Positions 34,970 to 42,295 of a DNA stretch of 64,000 nt are shown one piece after another. Position numbers and translations under genes: made by a program. Source of the DNA: Flavonifractor sp052065355 (GTDB lineage: Bacteria; Bacillota; Clostridia; Oscillospirales; Oscillospiraceae); the NCBI RefSeq assembly GCF_052065355.1, contig NZ_JBQHUF010000013.1:1-64000 (forward strand). Reading direction: 5' to 3'. Positions within the stretch are counted from its first letter, which is position 1. The number at the start of each line of letters is the position of its first letter. Below the pieces are notes generated by a model, which ran no database searches, was not told the origin of the DNA, and saw only the letters and a list, made by a program, of their open reading frames with translations.

Positions 34970-36562
34970 GTGCTGAACAAATTCCGGGAGTTGCGGGCGC
35001 TGAACGCCTTTGCCAAAAAGCAGAGCGTGGGCATGCAGAGAAAACTGATGCTCTACTGGGTGTCCATGATCCTGGTGGTCTTTGCGGCGGTGATCCTCCT
35101 TCTGTCCATCGCCGGGGCCTTTTCCCAAAACGACGAGCAGCTCCATGAGGTGATGGAGCTCCAACTGAAAAATACACAGGATAGCCTGGCCAGTCGCCTG
35201 GATCGCCTGACCGCCCAGAGCCTGAATCTCTCCAAAGAACTCAGCCGCGAGATCGAAGGGGAGCTGGTACGGGAGGGCATCTCGCTGCAAGAGGTCAACG
35301 ATGACTCGGAGCGGCTGCTGAAACTGCAGCAGATCATGTACCCGCTGGTCAATACCACCCTCCAGACCGCCAACTGCAACGGAGCTTATGTAATTTTGAA
35401 TGCCACGGCCAATACCACCCTGGAGGTGGCAGATCACTCCAGAAGCGGGCTCTACCTGCGTTACACCAACCTCAGCGCCAGTAATCCGGTAGCCCCTACC
35501 GTGGTCTACTTCCGCGGCATTCCGAATATTGCCCGGCAAAAGGATCTGGAACTGCACAACCGATGGAATCTGGAATTTGACACCGACCTGATCCCGGGTT
35601 GCCGGGAACTGATGGATTCCCCTCTGGACCGGCCCGCACAGCACTATTTCTGGTCCCGCCGCATCGACCTGAAGGGTACCTGGGAATCTGCCATGCTGCT
35701 GTGTGTTCCCATCGTGGGCAGCGATGGGAGCGTATACGGCGTCTGCGGCGTGGAGCTCAGCGCGCTGTACTTCCAGCTGTCCTATCCCGCGGCGGAGGGG
35801 CAGTTCGGCTCCGCCGTTACCGTTCTGGCTCCCATTCAGGACAGCCGCCTCCTGCTGATGGATGGATTGGTGGGCAGCGTCACCGGTACCTACCTGGACG
35901 GACAGGAGACACTTGTTATCCATCAGGGGCGGTACTATAACGAATATGACACGGGTACCGAGCGGTATATCGGCCTGCATCAGACCATCCCCATTTCTAG
36001 GGGAGAGGCAGAGAGCACTGCCTGGGCCGCTGCGATCCTGATCCCCCAGGACAGTTATGCGGCATACACCGCTGAAATACAAAAAACATGGATCATTGCG
36101 GCCCTGGGACTGCTGGTGGTGCTGCTGGCCCTCTCCTTCTTCCTGGCGCGGAGATTTGTCCGGCCTATTACCGACAGCCTGAAGCGGTTCCAGCAGGAAG
36201 AACTGCCGGAACAGGGGCTGTCCTCCGGGATCTCGGAGGTGGATGAACTGGCGGAGTTTCTCAACGCCCGGGCCCGGAACCAGCGTCTGGAGCAGGGCGA
36301 GCTTCCCCCCAATATTGCCGAGCTCTTCGACCAGTTTGTGGCGCGGAAGGATCTGCTGACAGAGGCGGAACGGAATATCCTCCGTTACTACATCGATGGA
36401 CATGAGATCGCGGACATCCCGGATCTGGCGTTTATCAGCATGAGCACGGTCCGAAAGCATAACCGGAGCATCTACGAGAAGCTGGGGGTGGCCTCCCGGG
36501 ATGAACTGATGCTCTATATCGATCTGCTTCGCCGGTGCGGACGGCTCCAGGAGCTGTTCTGA
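34970..36562 (+). CDS. Membrane-tethered LuxR-type regulator with extracytoplasmic sensor
   Basis: 530 residues. Membrane helix near 28-50, a large extracytoplasmic part of dCache-like pattern (about 51-375), second membrane helix near 376-398, HAMP-like linker with RRFVRPITDSL, then a LuxR-type helix-turn-helix at the C-terminus (LTEAERNILRYYIDG, ISMSTVRKHNRSIYEKLG). There is no kinase domain, so it would be a one-component membrane regulator binding DNA from the membrane. GTG start at 34970 behind GAGGAGG. It is cotranscribed with the solute-binding lipoprotein, a likely ligand partner. Confidence 0.85.
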   Translation: MLNKFRELRALNAFAKKQSVGMQRKLMLYWVSMILVVFAAVILLLSIAGAFSQNDEQLHEVMELQLKNTQDSLASRLDRLTAQSLNLSKELSREIEGELVREGISLQEVNDDSERLLKLQQIMYPLVNTTLQTANCNGAYVILNATANTTLEVADHSRSGLYLRYTNLSASNPVAPTVVYFRGIPNIARQKDLELHNRWNLEFDTDLIPGCRELMDSPLDRPAQHYFWSRRIDLKGTWESAMLLCVPIVGSDGSVYGVCGVELSALYFQLSYPAAEGQFGSAVTVLAPIQDSRLLLMDGLVGSVTGTYLDGQETLVIHQGRYYNEYDTGTERYIGLHQTIPISRGEAESTAWAAAILIPQDSYAAYTAEIQKTWIIAALGLLVVLLALSFFLARRFVRPITDSLKRFQQEELPEQGLSSGISEVDELAEFLNARARNQRLEQGELPPNIAELFDQFVARKDLLTEAERNILRYYIDGHEIADIPDLAFISMSTVRKHNRSIYEKLGVASRDELMLYIDLLRRCGRLQELF

Positions 36563-36582
36563 TATCCTACCCACAACACAGT

Positions 36583-36621
36583 AAAGCGCACAAAACCAGC
36601 CCTTTGGTTTTGTGCGCTTTC
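36583..36621 (+). terminator. Intrinsic terminator after the membrane LuxR gene
   Basis: 16-bp stem AAAGCGCACAAAACCA...TGGTTTTGTGCGCTTT, short loop, T-rich tail. Confidence 0.9.
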
Positions 36622-36635
36622 TCTATTATCCAATG

Positions 36636-36713
36636 GATACCTTTTGTAAAAAGCGGGAAAAAGTATCCGGCAGACCATATACGTAGGCCCCCGCTCCTGT
36701 TATAACAGGAGCA
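36636..36713 (+). promoter_or_regulatory. Two inverted repeats upstream of the sensor operon
   Basis: An imperfect repeat GGATAC-N22-GTATCC with flanking T/A tracts (36636-36669) is followed by a perfect 20-bp palindrome GCTCCTGTTATAACAGGAGC (36694-36713) placed just before the ribosome site of the next gene. Both are likely regulatory; the palindrome contains TTATAAC and may overlap a -10 element. They differ from the three ACTACCCG operators. Confidence 0.5.
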
Positions 36714-36730
36714 GAAAGGAGGTGCGCTCT

Positions 36731-37084
36731 ATGAGAAACTTGTTGTTCGGTCATCTGGAGGATTGCTCCACGCCCCAGTATTTCTGCTTTTCTGTTCGTT
36801 GCGAGGTGTGCGGAGAATACTGGTACAGCAGCAGCATCTCCTTTTCCAAAGCGGCGCAGGCGGCCCAGCACCGGGAAAAGAAGGAGCTTTATGACGCCAT
36901 CTATCAGCGGGAGAAGGAGCGGGCCAAGCTGGCAGCCGGACAGGAAGCCAGGGAACGGTTCAGCCAATGTCCTGTCTGCCGGCGGCTGGTCTGTGATGCC
37001 TGTTTTCTCATCTGCGATGAGATGGACCTGTGCCGGGAGTGCGCTGCTCGCATGAAAGAGCCCGGGGAGCCGGTGGCACCATGA
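36731..37084 (+). CDS. Small zinc-binding cysteine-rich protein
   Basis: 117 residues with three to four CxxC pairs: CEVCGEYW near residue 24, CPVCRRLVCDACF and CRECAAR near the end, separated by a charged coiled segment (REKKELYDAIYQREKERAK). AGGAGGTG lies upstream of the ATG. The stop overlaps the ATG of the following sensor gene, so it is part of the signalling operon. Function unknown; zinc-ribbon adaptor is a guess. Confidence 0.72.
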   Translation: MRNLLFGHLEDCSTPQYFCFSVRCEVCGEYWYSSSISFSKAAQAAQHREKKELYDAIYQREKERAKLAAGQEARERFSQCPVCRRLVCDACFLICDEMDLCRECAARMKEPGEPVAP

Positions 37085-39501
37085 AAAGGCGATGGTCGCT
37101 CCTGATCCTGCTGTGCCTGCTGCTGACCGGATGCAGCGCGGAGGCCTCCGGAGGGCAGTTGATTTCCGCGGCAGAGGGCTCCGGAGCATACAGTGAGGCG
37201 CTGCTCCCCTTCCTTCCCGGATATGCGCTCCGGGATGGGGAGGATACCCTCTACGCGGAGGTGAGCCGGGGCAGCGCCGTGGCCTGCTTTGATGTACAGG
37301 CCATCCCGGCGCTGGAGCGGGGCATCGGCCGGTATTGGTATCCCCATGTCACGGCCACCGTGATCCTGGCAGTGGACCGCAGCCGGACGGACGCCGCCGT
37401 CACCGGCTGGAACAGCCTTCGGGAGAGTCCAGTCCCCGTAGGTATCAGCAGCAGCTCCGTGATCCGCAATATGCTGGCTCTGGGCGCCCTGTCCTACGGG
37501 CTGGACCGGGAGGCGCCCTCCAAGCGTGACGCTCTGGAGCTGCTGGAACACCTTGGTCAGAACGGAAACTTCCGGCTGGAGGCGCCGGATGCCCCTATTC
37601 TGATCTGTCTGGACTGCGAGGCTGCTGCGTGGAACCGGAACGGAGGAAATTACGAGATCATCGTGCCGGCGGAGGGCACGCTGTCCTGCCGTATGGGGCT
37701 GCTCTCCGATGCCCCTCTGACGCTGGAGCCGGGGCTGGATGAAACCCTTCTGTCAGCAGGGCTGCCCCTGGCGGACGGAGAGAGACCGGCTGATTTTCCC
37801 GATGATTACCGGCCGGCCCGTACCCTGAGCGAGGAGGACTACGGCTGGTTTCTGGAGTTGACCGGGGACAGCAGCCGGGACCTACGCCGGCAGGTGCTCC
37901 ACATCCGGCGCTATACCACAGCAGATCTCCGGGAGCATATTTTATCCGCCCTGCTCCTTGCCGCCGCCATCCTGTTGTGGAAGGGGACGGTATCCCATCG
38001 GATGATCCGCCGGGATGTCCGCCGGGTAGTGGGGGTCATGGGCTGGCTGATGGTGGGATGGCTGCTGCTGCGCCTGTTCAAATATCAGCTGACAGCAGAT
38101 GGGCTTCTGTGCCGGATGTGCTGGTACGGCTATTACATCTTTCAGCTTGCCCTTCCGGTAACGCTGCTGTATCTGGCAGTAATCCTGGACCATCCGGAGG
38201 GTGAGAAAAAGCCGCTGCGCCCTCTGTGGCCGCCTCTGGCCTGCTATGCCCTCTCTGTGCTATTGGTACTCACAAACGATCTCCACCAGCTGGTGTTTCG
38301 TTTTGACCCGGCCGGGGACTGGGCCTCAGACTACCGGTACGGTCCGGGATACTGGGGCGTAATGGCTTTATCCCTCCTGTTCCTGGCCTGCGCAGTCTGG
38401 AAGCTGCTCCACAGGGGGCGGTATAGCCCTTACTGGGCCGGCAGGGTGGTTCCGCTGCTGTTCTGCGCGGGGCTTCTGGCCTACATCACTGCTTACATCA
38501 GGCGGGTGCCTCTGGCGTGGGAGAGCGACCTTACCGTGAACATCTGTGTGCTGTCTACCCTGTTTTTTGAGTCGGCCCTCCACGCGGGGTTCATCCCGGT
38601 CAATCTTCAGTATCAGCGCCTGTTCACCGCCACTCCCATTGGGCTGGCGCTGCTGGATGAGCAGGGCCGCACCGTCCTGTCCTCCTGGGGCGCGCCTCCC
38701 GTCTCCCGCTCCATCTGGCGGAGGATCTCCATGGATATGGCCCATCCGCTGCTGCGGGACAGCGACACCCAGCTTCACGCAGTTCCCATTCACGGCGGTA
38801 TGGCGGTATGGCAGGAGGACCTCTCCCAGCTCAACCGGCTGCGCAGGGAGATCCAGGCTGTGCAGGCCCGTCTGGAGGCAGCCAACGCCCTGCTGCGTGA
38901 GGAGAGCGAGGTGAAAAAGCGCCTGCTGGCCGCGGAGACAAACCGCGCCATGTTTGAACAGCTGGACCGGGACATGGAGCGCCGCATCCAGACGCTGGGA
39001 CGGCTGATCGAGACTCTGCCGGAGACCCCCCATCCCCGGGGCCTGACCGCCTACATCACTCTTTGCCTGTGCCATATCAAACGCAGATGCAATCTGTTTT
39101 TCCTGGCACGTCAGGGGGATGGACTGCCCGGAGAGGAATTGAGCATTTATCTGGATGAGCTGGCAGAACTGGCCCGCTATGCGGGGCTGCAGCTGCTCAT
39201 CCGCTGCGGGCAGCGTGGAGTGCTGGAGATCCGCAGGGCGGCACTGTGCTACGACTTTGCCTTTGAAGCCATATCCTGGGCCCTGGGGGAGAACGCCTCT
39301 CCTCTGCTGGGGTATCTGGAGCCGGAGGGCGCCCATCTGGTTTTCCGCTTTCTTCCGGGCGGTGATCCCGGACAATGGCGCTTTTCGGAGGAACTGACGA
39401 CGGCGGCTGCCGCGCTGGGCGGTCAGATCGCCTGCAAGGATCTGGACGATGCCGTTGGGATCTGCATGACGCTGCCCTTGGGAGGTGAGTCCTGTGGCTG
39501 A
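37081..39501 (+). CDS. Lipoprotein-type 7TM sensor with degenerate kinase-like tail
   Basis: 806 residues. Lipoprotein signal LLLTGC at the N-terminus; extracytoplasmic domain (about 20-285) with features of a binding-protein fold (ATVILAVDRSRTDAAVTGWN); about seven membrane helices (about 290-505) as in the histidine-kinase 7TM input domain, including LTNDLHQLVFRF; PAS-like stretch; long coiled coil (about 575-650); and a C-terminal domain without a clear H-box or N-box. It may be a receptor that passes a signal to the next-encoded kinase rather than a kinase itself. ATGA overlap upstream, 8-nt overlap downstream. Confidence 0.75.
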   Translation: MKRRWSLLILLCLLLTGCSAEASGGQLISAAEGSGAYSEALLPFLPGYALRDGEDTLYAEVSRGSAVACFDVQAIPALERGIGRYWYPHVTATVILAVDRSRTDAAVTGWNSLRESPVPVGISSSSVIRNMLALGALSYGLDREAPSKRDALELLEHLGQNGNFRLEAPDAPILICLDCEAAAWNRNGGNYEIIVPAEGTLSCRMGLLSDAPLTLEPGLDETLLSAGLPLADGERPADFPDDYRPARTLSEEDYGWFLELTGDSSRDLRRQVLHIRRYTTADLREHILSALLLAAAILLWKGTVSHRMIRRDVRRVVGVMGWLMVGWLLLRLFKYQLTADGLLCRMCWYGYYIFQLALPVTLLYLAVILDHPEGEKKPLRPLWPPLACYALSVLLVLTNDLHQLVFRFDPAGDWASDYRYGPGYWGVMALSLLFLACAVWKLLHRGRYSPYWAGRVVPLLFCAGLLAYITAYIRRVPLAWESDLTVNICVLSTLFFESALHAGFIPVNLQYQRLFTATPIGLALLDEQGRTVLSSWGAPPVSRSIWRRISMDMAHPLLRDSDTQLHAVPIHGGMAVWQEDLSQLNRLRREIQAVQARLEAANALLREESEVKKRLLAAETNRAMFEQLDRDMERRIQTLGRLIETLPETPHPRGLTAYITLCLCHIKRRCNLFFLARQGDGLPGEELSIYLDELAELARYAGLQLLIRCGQRGVLEIRRAALCYDFAFEAISWALGENASPLLGYLEPEGAHLVFRFLPGGDPGQWRFSEELTTAAAALGGQIACKDLDDAVGICMTLPLGGESCG

Positions 39502-40924
39502 ATTTTACCGGTTTCCCCATTGGGCGCTGACCACATTGGTGATGGCGGCCGCCCTGTGCATCGTGTTTCAAACAAGGGCCATCTCTTACAGCATCCGACG
39601 TCTGCCCACCGGCTGGGTGCGCCGGGTGGAAAATGGGATGGAGTGCGCCATCCTCGGGGTGCTATTCCTCTTCGCCGCCCTTCTTGCACAGGTGCAGTAT
39701 GGGCTGTTCTGCGGCTTTTTGGCACCCAGCGCCTACGGCCTTGTCCGGCAGGCGGTGTTTCTGCTGACTGCGGTGCTGGGGACCACCGCCGCGGTGGGGA
39801 TGGAACTGATCTGGCCGTTTTTTGCCGTGGGCGGGGCGGCTGTCCTGCTCCCCCTGACAGAGACGGTCACAGGGCCCGCCTATCCCGTCTTTTTTCTGAT
39901 GAGTATGGCGTTCTTCCTGCTGCGCAGCGTACATATCTGCGTGCTGCGCCGGCGGGAGCTCTACACCCAGCTCTCCTCCGTATCCGTCAAGGAAGCCATT
40001 GATACCCTGCATACCGGTCTGCTGTTCTTTCGGCGGTCGGGGGAACTCCTGCTATGCAACCGCAGCATGGAGGAGCTGGCACGGCAGATGACGGGGCAGC
40101 CGGTACAGGACGGAAGGCTGTTTCAGCGGCTGCTGGAGTGCGGCCCGCTGTGCGGCGGCTGCGCACGGGAAGTTCTGGGTGGACAGCAGGTGTTTCGCCT
40201 CCCCGATTCCTCCGTATGGAGCTTTTCCGCCCATGAGCTCCCCATGGGGCGCCAGACCATGCTTCTGCTGACTGCCGATGATGTCACGGAGCATTGGGAC
40301 GCGGTGACCTTTCTTGCCCGGCAAAACCAGGCGCTGGAGCAGCGCGGACAGGAGCTTCGCAGCACCATTGCGCATTTACAGGCCATCTGTGAAGCGGAGG
40401 AGATCGCCCGAAGCAAGGCGAGGGTACATGACCTTTTGGGACAGCGGATCAGCCTGCTGCTCCGGGCGCTGCGGGATGACCGGCAGATGGATGAGTCGCT
40501 GCTGCTGGACTTTGCCCGCAGCCTTCCCACGGCCCTCCGGGAGGACCGCACACCCAGCCCTGCCCATCGTCTGGAGATGCTGCGGGAGACCTTCCAGGGC
40601 ATGGAGGTGTCGGTGGAGTTCCAGGGCGCGCTGCCGGAGGATGGGGCGGTGGCGGACAGTTTTGCCGAGATCGCCGTGGAATGTGTCACCAACGCCGTGC
40701 GCCACGGGTATGCCACCCGCATCCAGTTCCACTTTTTCCAGAATGACTGCTGGCGCATGACGGTCACCGACAACGGCATCCCGCCCGCCGGACCCATCCG
40801 GGAGGGCGGCGGCATCGGCGAGATGCGCCGCAGGGTCCGTCAGCTTGGCGGCAGAATGGAGCTCTATACTGTCCCCCGATTCCGAATCGAACTGTCTGTT
40901 CCAAAGGAGGCTGTGGAGAAATGA
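39494..40924 (+). CDS. NarX-type sensor histidine kinase
   Basis: 476 residues. About five to six membrane helices in the first 165 residues, a PAS-like domain (DTLHTGLLFFRRSGELLLCN), coiled coil, HisKA_3-type dimerisation box HDLLGQRISLLLR with His312, and an ATP-binding domain (ECVTNAVRHGY, VTDNGIPP, GGGIGEMRRR). It should phosphorylate the response regulator encoded next with an ATGA overlap. GTG start at 39494, GGGAGG 8 nt upstream. Confidence 0.88.
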   Translation: MAEFYRFPHWALTTLVMAAALCIVFQTRAISYSIRRLPTGWVRRVENGMECAILGVLFLFAALLAQVQYGLFCGFLAPSAYGLVRQAVFLLTAVLGTTAAVGMELIWPFFAVGGAAVLLPLTETVTGPAYPVFFLMSMAFFLLRSVHICVLRRRELYTQLSSVSVKEAIDTLHTGLLFFRRSGELLLCNRSMEELARQMTGQPVQDGRLFQRLLECGPLCGGCAREVLGGQQVFRLPDSSVWSFSAHELPMGRQTMLLLTADDVTEHWDAVTFLARQNQALEQRGQELRSTIAHLQAICEAEEIARSKARVHDLLGQRISLLLRALRDDRQMDESLLLDFARSLPTALREDRTPSPAHRLEMLRETFQGMEVSVEFQGALPEDGAVADSFAEIAVECVTNAVRHGYATRIQFHFFQNDCWRMTVTDNGIPPAGPIREGGGIGEMRRRVRQLGGRMELYTVPRFRIELSVPKEAVEK

Positions 40925-41538
40925 CAAACGTTCTGATTGTGGAGGATCACGTTTCCATGCGGGAATCGCTGACCACGGCGCTGACGGCGGCGGGAGATTT
41001 TTCCGTGGTGGGCGAAGTGCCCAACGCAGACTATGCCCTGGATTTCTGTAAGCATCTGCATCCGGAACTGGTGCTGATGGATGTCTGCACCGAGGGCGGC
41101 GCCTCTGGGCTGAAGGCGGTGGAGGCCATCCGCAAAACAGATCCGGAGGTCAAGATCATCGTCATGACCGCCTTTGACGAGATCACCTATATCCCCCGGG
41201 CCAGGGCCGCCGGGGCCAACGGCTTTGTTTACAAAAGCCGGAGCCTGCACGATTTTCTGGAGGTGGCCCGGACGGTGATGGCGGGTGGCAGCAGTTTTCC
41301 GGAGCCAAAGACCATTCCTCTCCCCCAGGGGGAGGCTCCCCTCACCGACCGGGAGATGGAGGTGCTGCGGCTGATGTGCAAGCACATGACAAATCAGGAG
41401 ATCGCCCGGGAGCTGTTTATCAGCGAAAACACTGTCAAATATCACAAGATGAACATGCTGGGCAAGACAGGCTTTTCCAAGGCGGTGGATCTGGCCTTCT
41501 ATATGATCTCCAACGGCTGGATCAATCCCCTGTATTAA
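40921..41538 (+). CDS. NarL/LuxR-family response regulator
   Basis: 205 residues. Receiver with acidic pair ED (8-9), phospho-acceptor Asp54 in LVLMDVC and Lys in FVYKSRS; LuxR-type HTH (about 135-195: LTDREMEVLRLMCKHMTNQE, ISENTVKYHKMNM). It is the most likely protein to bind the ACTACCCG inverted repeats at 33443, 41598 and 47009. A terminator follows, and one of these operators lies just 60 nt past its stop codon. Confidence 0.93.
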   Translation: MTNVLIVEDHVSMRESLTTALTAAGDFSVVGEVPNADYALDFCKHLHPELVLMDVCTEGGASGLKAVEAIRKTDPEVKIIVMTAFDEITYIPRARAAGANGFVYKSRSLHDFLEVARTVMAGGSSFPEPKTIPLPQGEAPLTDREMEVLRLMCKHMTNQEIARELFISENTVKYHKMNMLGKTGFSKAVDLAFYMISNGWINPLY

Positions 41539-41553
41539 AGAATTGCACTTCCT

Positions 41554-41584
41554 ATCCACCGGCTTTGTGCCGGTGGATTTTTTG
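41554..41584 (+). terminator. Intrinsic terminator after the response regulator
   Basis: ATCCACCGGC-TTTGT-GCCGGTGGAT followed by a T-run. Confidence 0.92.
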
Positions 41585-41597
41585 TTTCAGGGAAAAG

Positions 41598-41643
41598 ACT
41601 ACCCGCAGCGGGTAGGGTGCAAATTCGAAATAAGCTCTACAAT
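41598..41643 (+). promoter_or_regulatory. Operator/promoter 2 of the cargo regulon
   Basis: ACTACCCGCAGCGGGTAGG (41598-41616) and -10 hexamer TACAAT (41638-41643) with a 21-nt gap, the same geometry as at 33443 and 47009. It drives the degenerate receiver gene and possibly reads on into the SLH gene. Confidence 0.8.
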
Positions 41644-41670
41644 AAATCTGTAATACAGAAGGTATGGGAG

Positions 41671-42057
41671 GTGGGGAGGCTGAAAACTGTGCTCCTGATC
41701 ATGCGGCGGGCATCGCTGGCTCAGGGCCTGATGGCGAAAGTGCGGGACGCCCCGGGAATACAGCTGTGCTATGAGCCGGACTATGCCAACGCGGATGTGG
41801 CCATCCGCAGCCATCTGGCCTCTGGGGCACTGCTGGAGGTCTCCGAGGACGGCGATCACGGCATCGACTTCTGTCTGGCCCTGTGCGCATGGCTGCGGGA
41901 AGTCACGCCCCACTGCCGGCTCATGCTGATGTGCCCCGAAGGACAGCCGGAGGCTGTGAGCCGCGCCATCGAGGCTAAGCGTAGGGGCGAGATCGACGAC
42001 TTTGTGTTTTATGATGTATCTCTGGACTATTTGGCCGCCAGTCTGCAATCCCTTTGA
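41671..42057 (+). CDS. Degenerate receiver (pseudo-REC) protein, copy 1
   Basis: About 128 residues, homologous to 61174-61551, with the fold pattern of a stand-alone receiver: first strand KTVLLIM, LLEVSED at strand 3, final DDFVFYDVSLDYLAASL. The phospho-acceptor Asp is Glu here and the N-terminal acidic pair and conserved Lys are missing, so it is probably not phosphorylated. The start is uncertain: GTG at 41671 or 41689, or CTG at 41680 by alignment; GGGGAGG lies at 41673. Likely a signalling adaptor. Confidence 0.65.
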   Translation: MGRLKTVLLIMRRASLAQGLMAKVRDAPGIQLCYEPDYANADVAIRSHLASGALLEVSEDGDHGIDFCLALCAWLREVTPHCRLMLMCPEGQPEAVSRAIEAKRRGEIDDFVFYDVSLDYLAASLQSL

Positions 42058-42074
42058 GATAGGCAAAGATCATT

Positions 42075-42120
42075 TTGAAATGGGGGTACCCCCATTTCAA
42101 CGCCTACCACGGTAGGCGTT
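42075..42120. repeat. Two adjoining perfect palindromes
   Basis: 42075-42100 is a 26-nt perfect palindrome centred on GGGGGTACCCCC. 42099-42120 is AACGCCTACC-AC-GGTAGGCGTT; the two share AA. They lie in the 238-nt gap between the pseudo-receiver and SLH genes. They may act as a bidirectional terminator or as an operator: the second contains CTACC and GGTAG half-sites like the cargo operator but at closer spacing, and TTATAC lies 24 nt downstream (42145). Confidence 0.7.
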
Positions 42121-42295
42121 GATCCGGCTCTGGTCGATTCGGTTTTATACACAAAGACGGCCTGGCGGCGAACACCAAGAGACAACGGAAAAAGTGCTGC
42201 GGTTTTAGGGGGCAGAAGGGAGGAAAAAAGAGGCCGCCGCCGAGAAACAATGCGCGGACAATGGGCATCCAATCAAAATAGGAGGAAGATAGAAC

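Noticed and set aside
34934..36574. 546-codon open frame on the minus strand
   Set aside because: Shadow of the membrane LuxR gene; no recognisable motifs.
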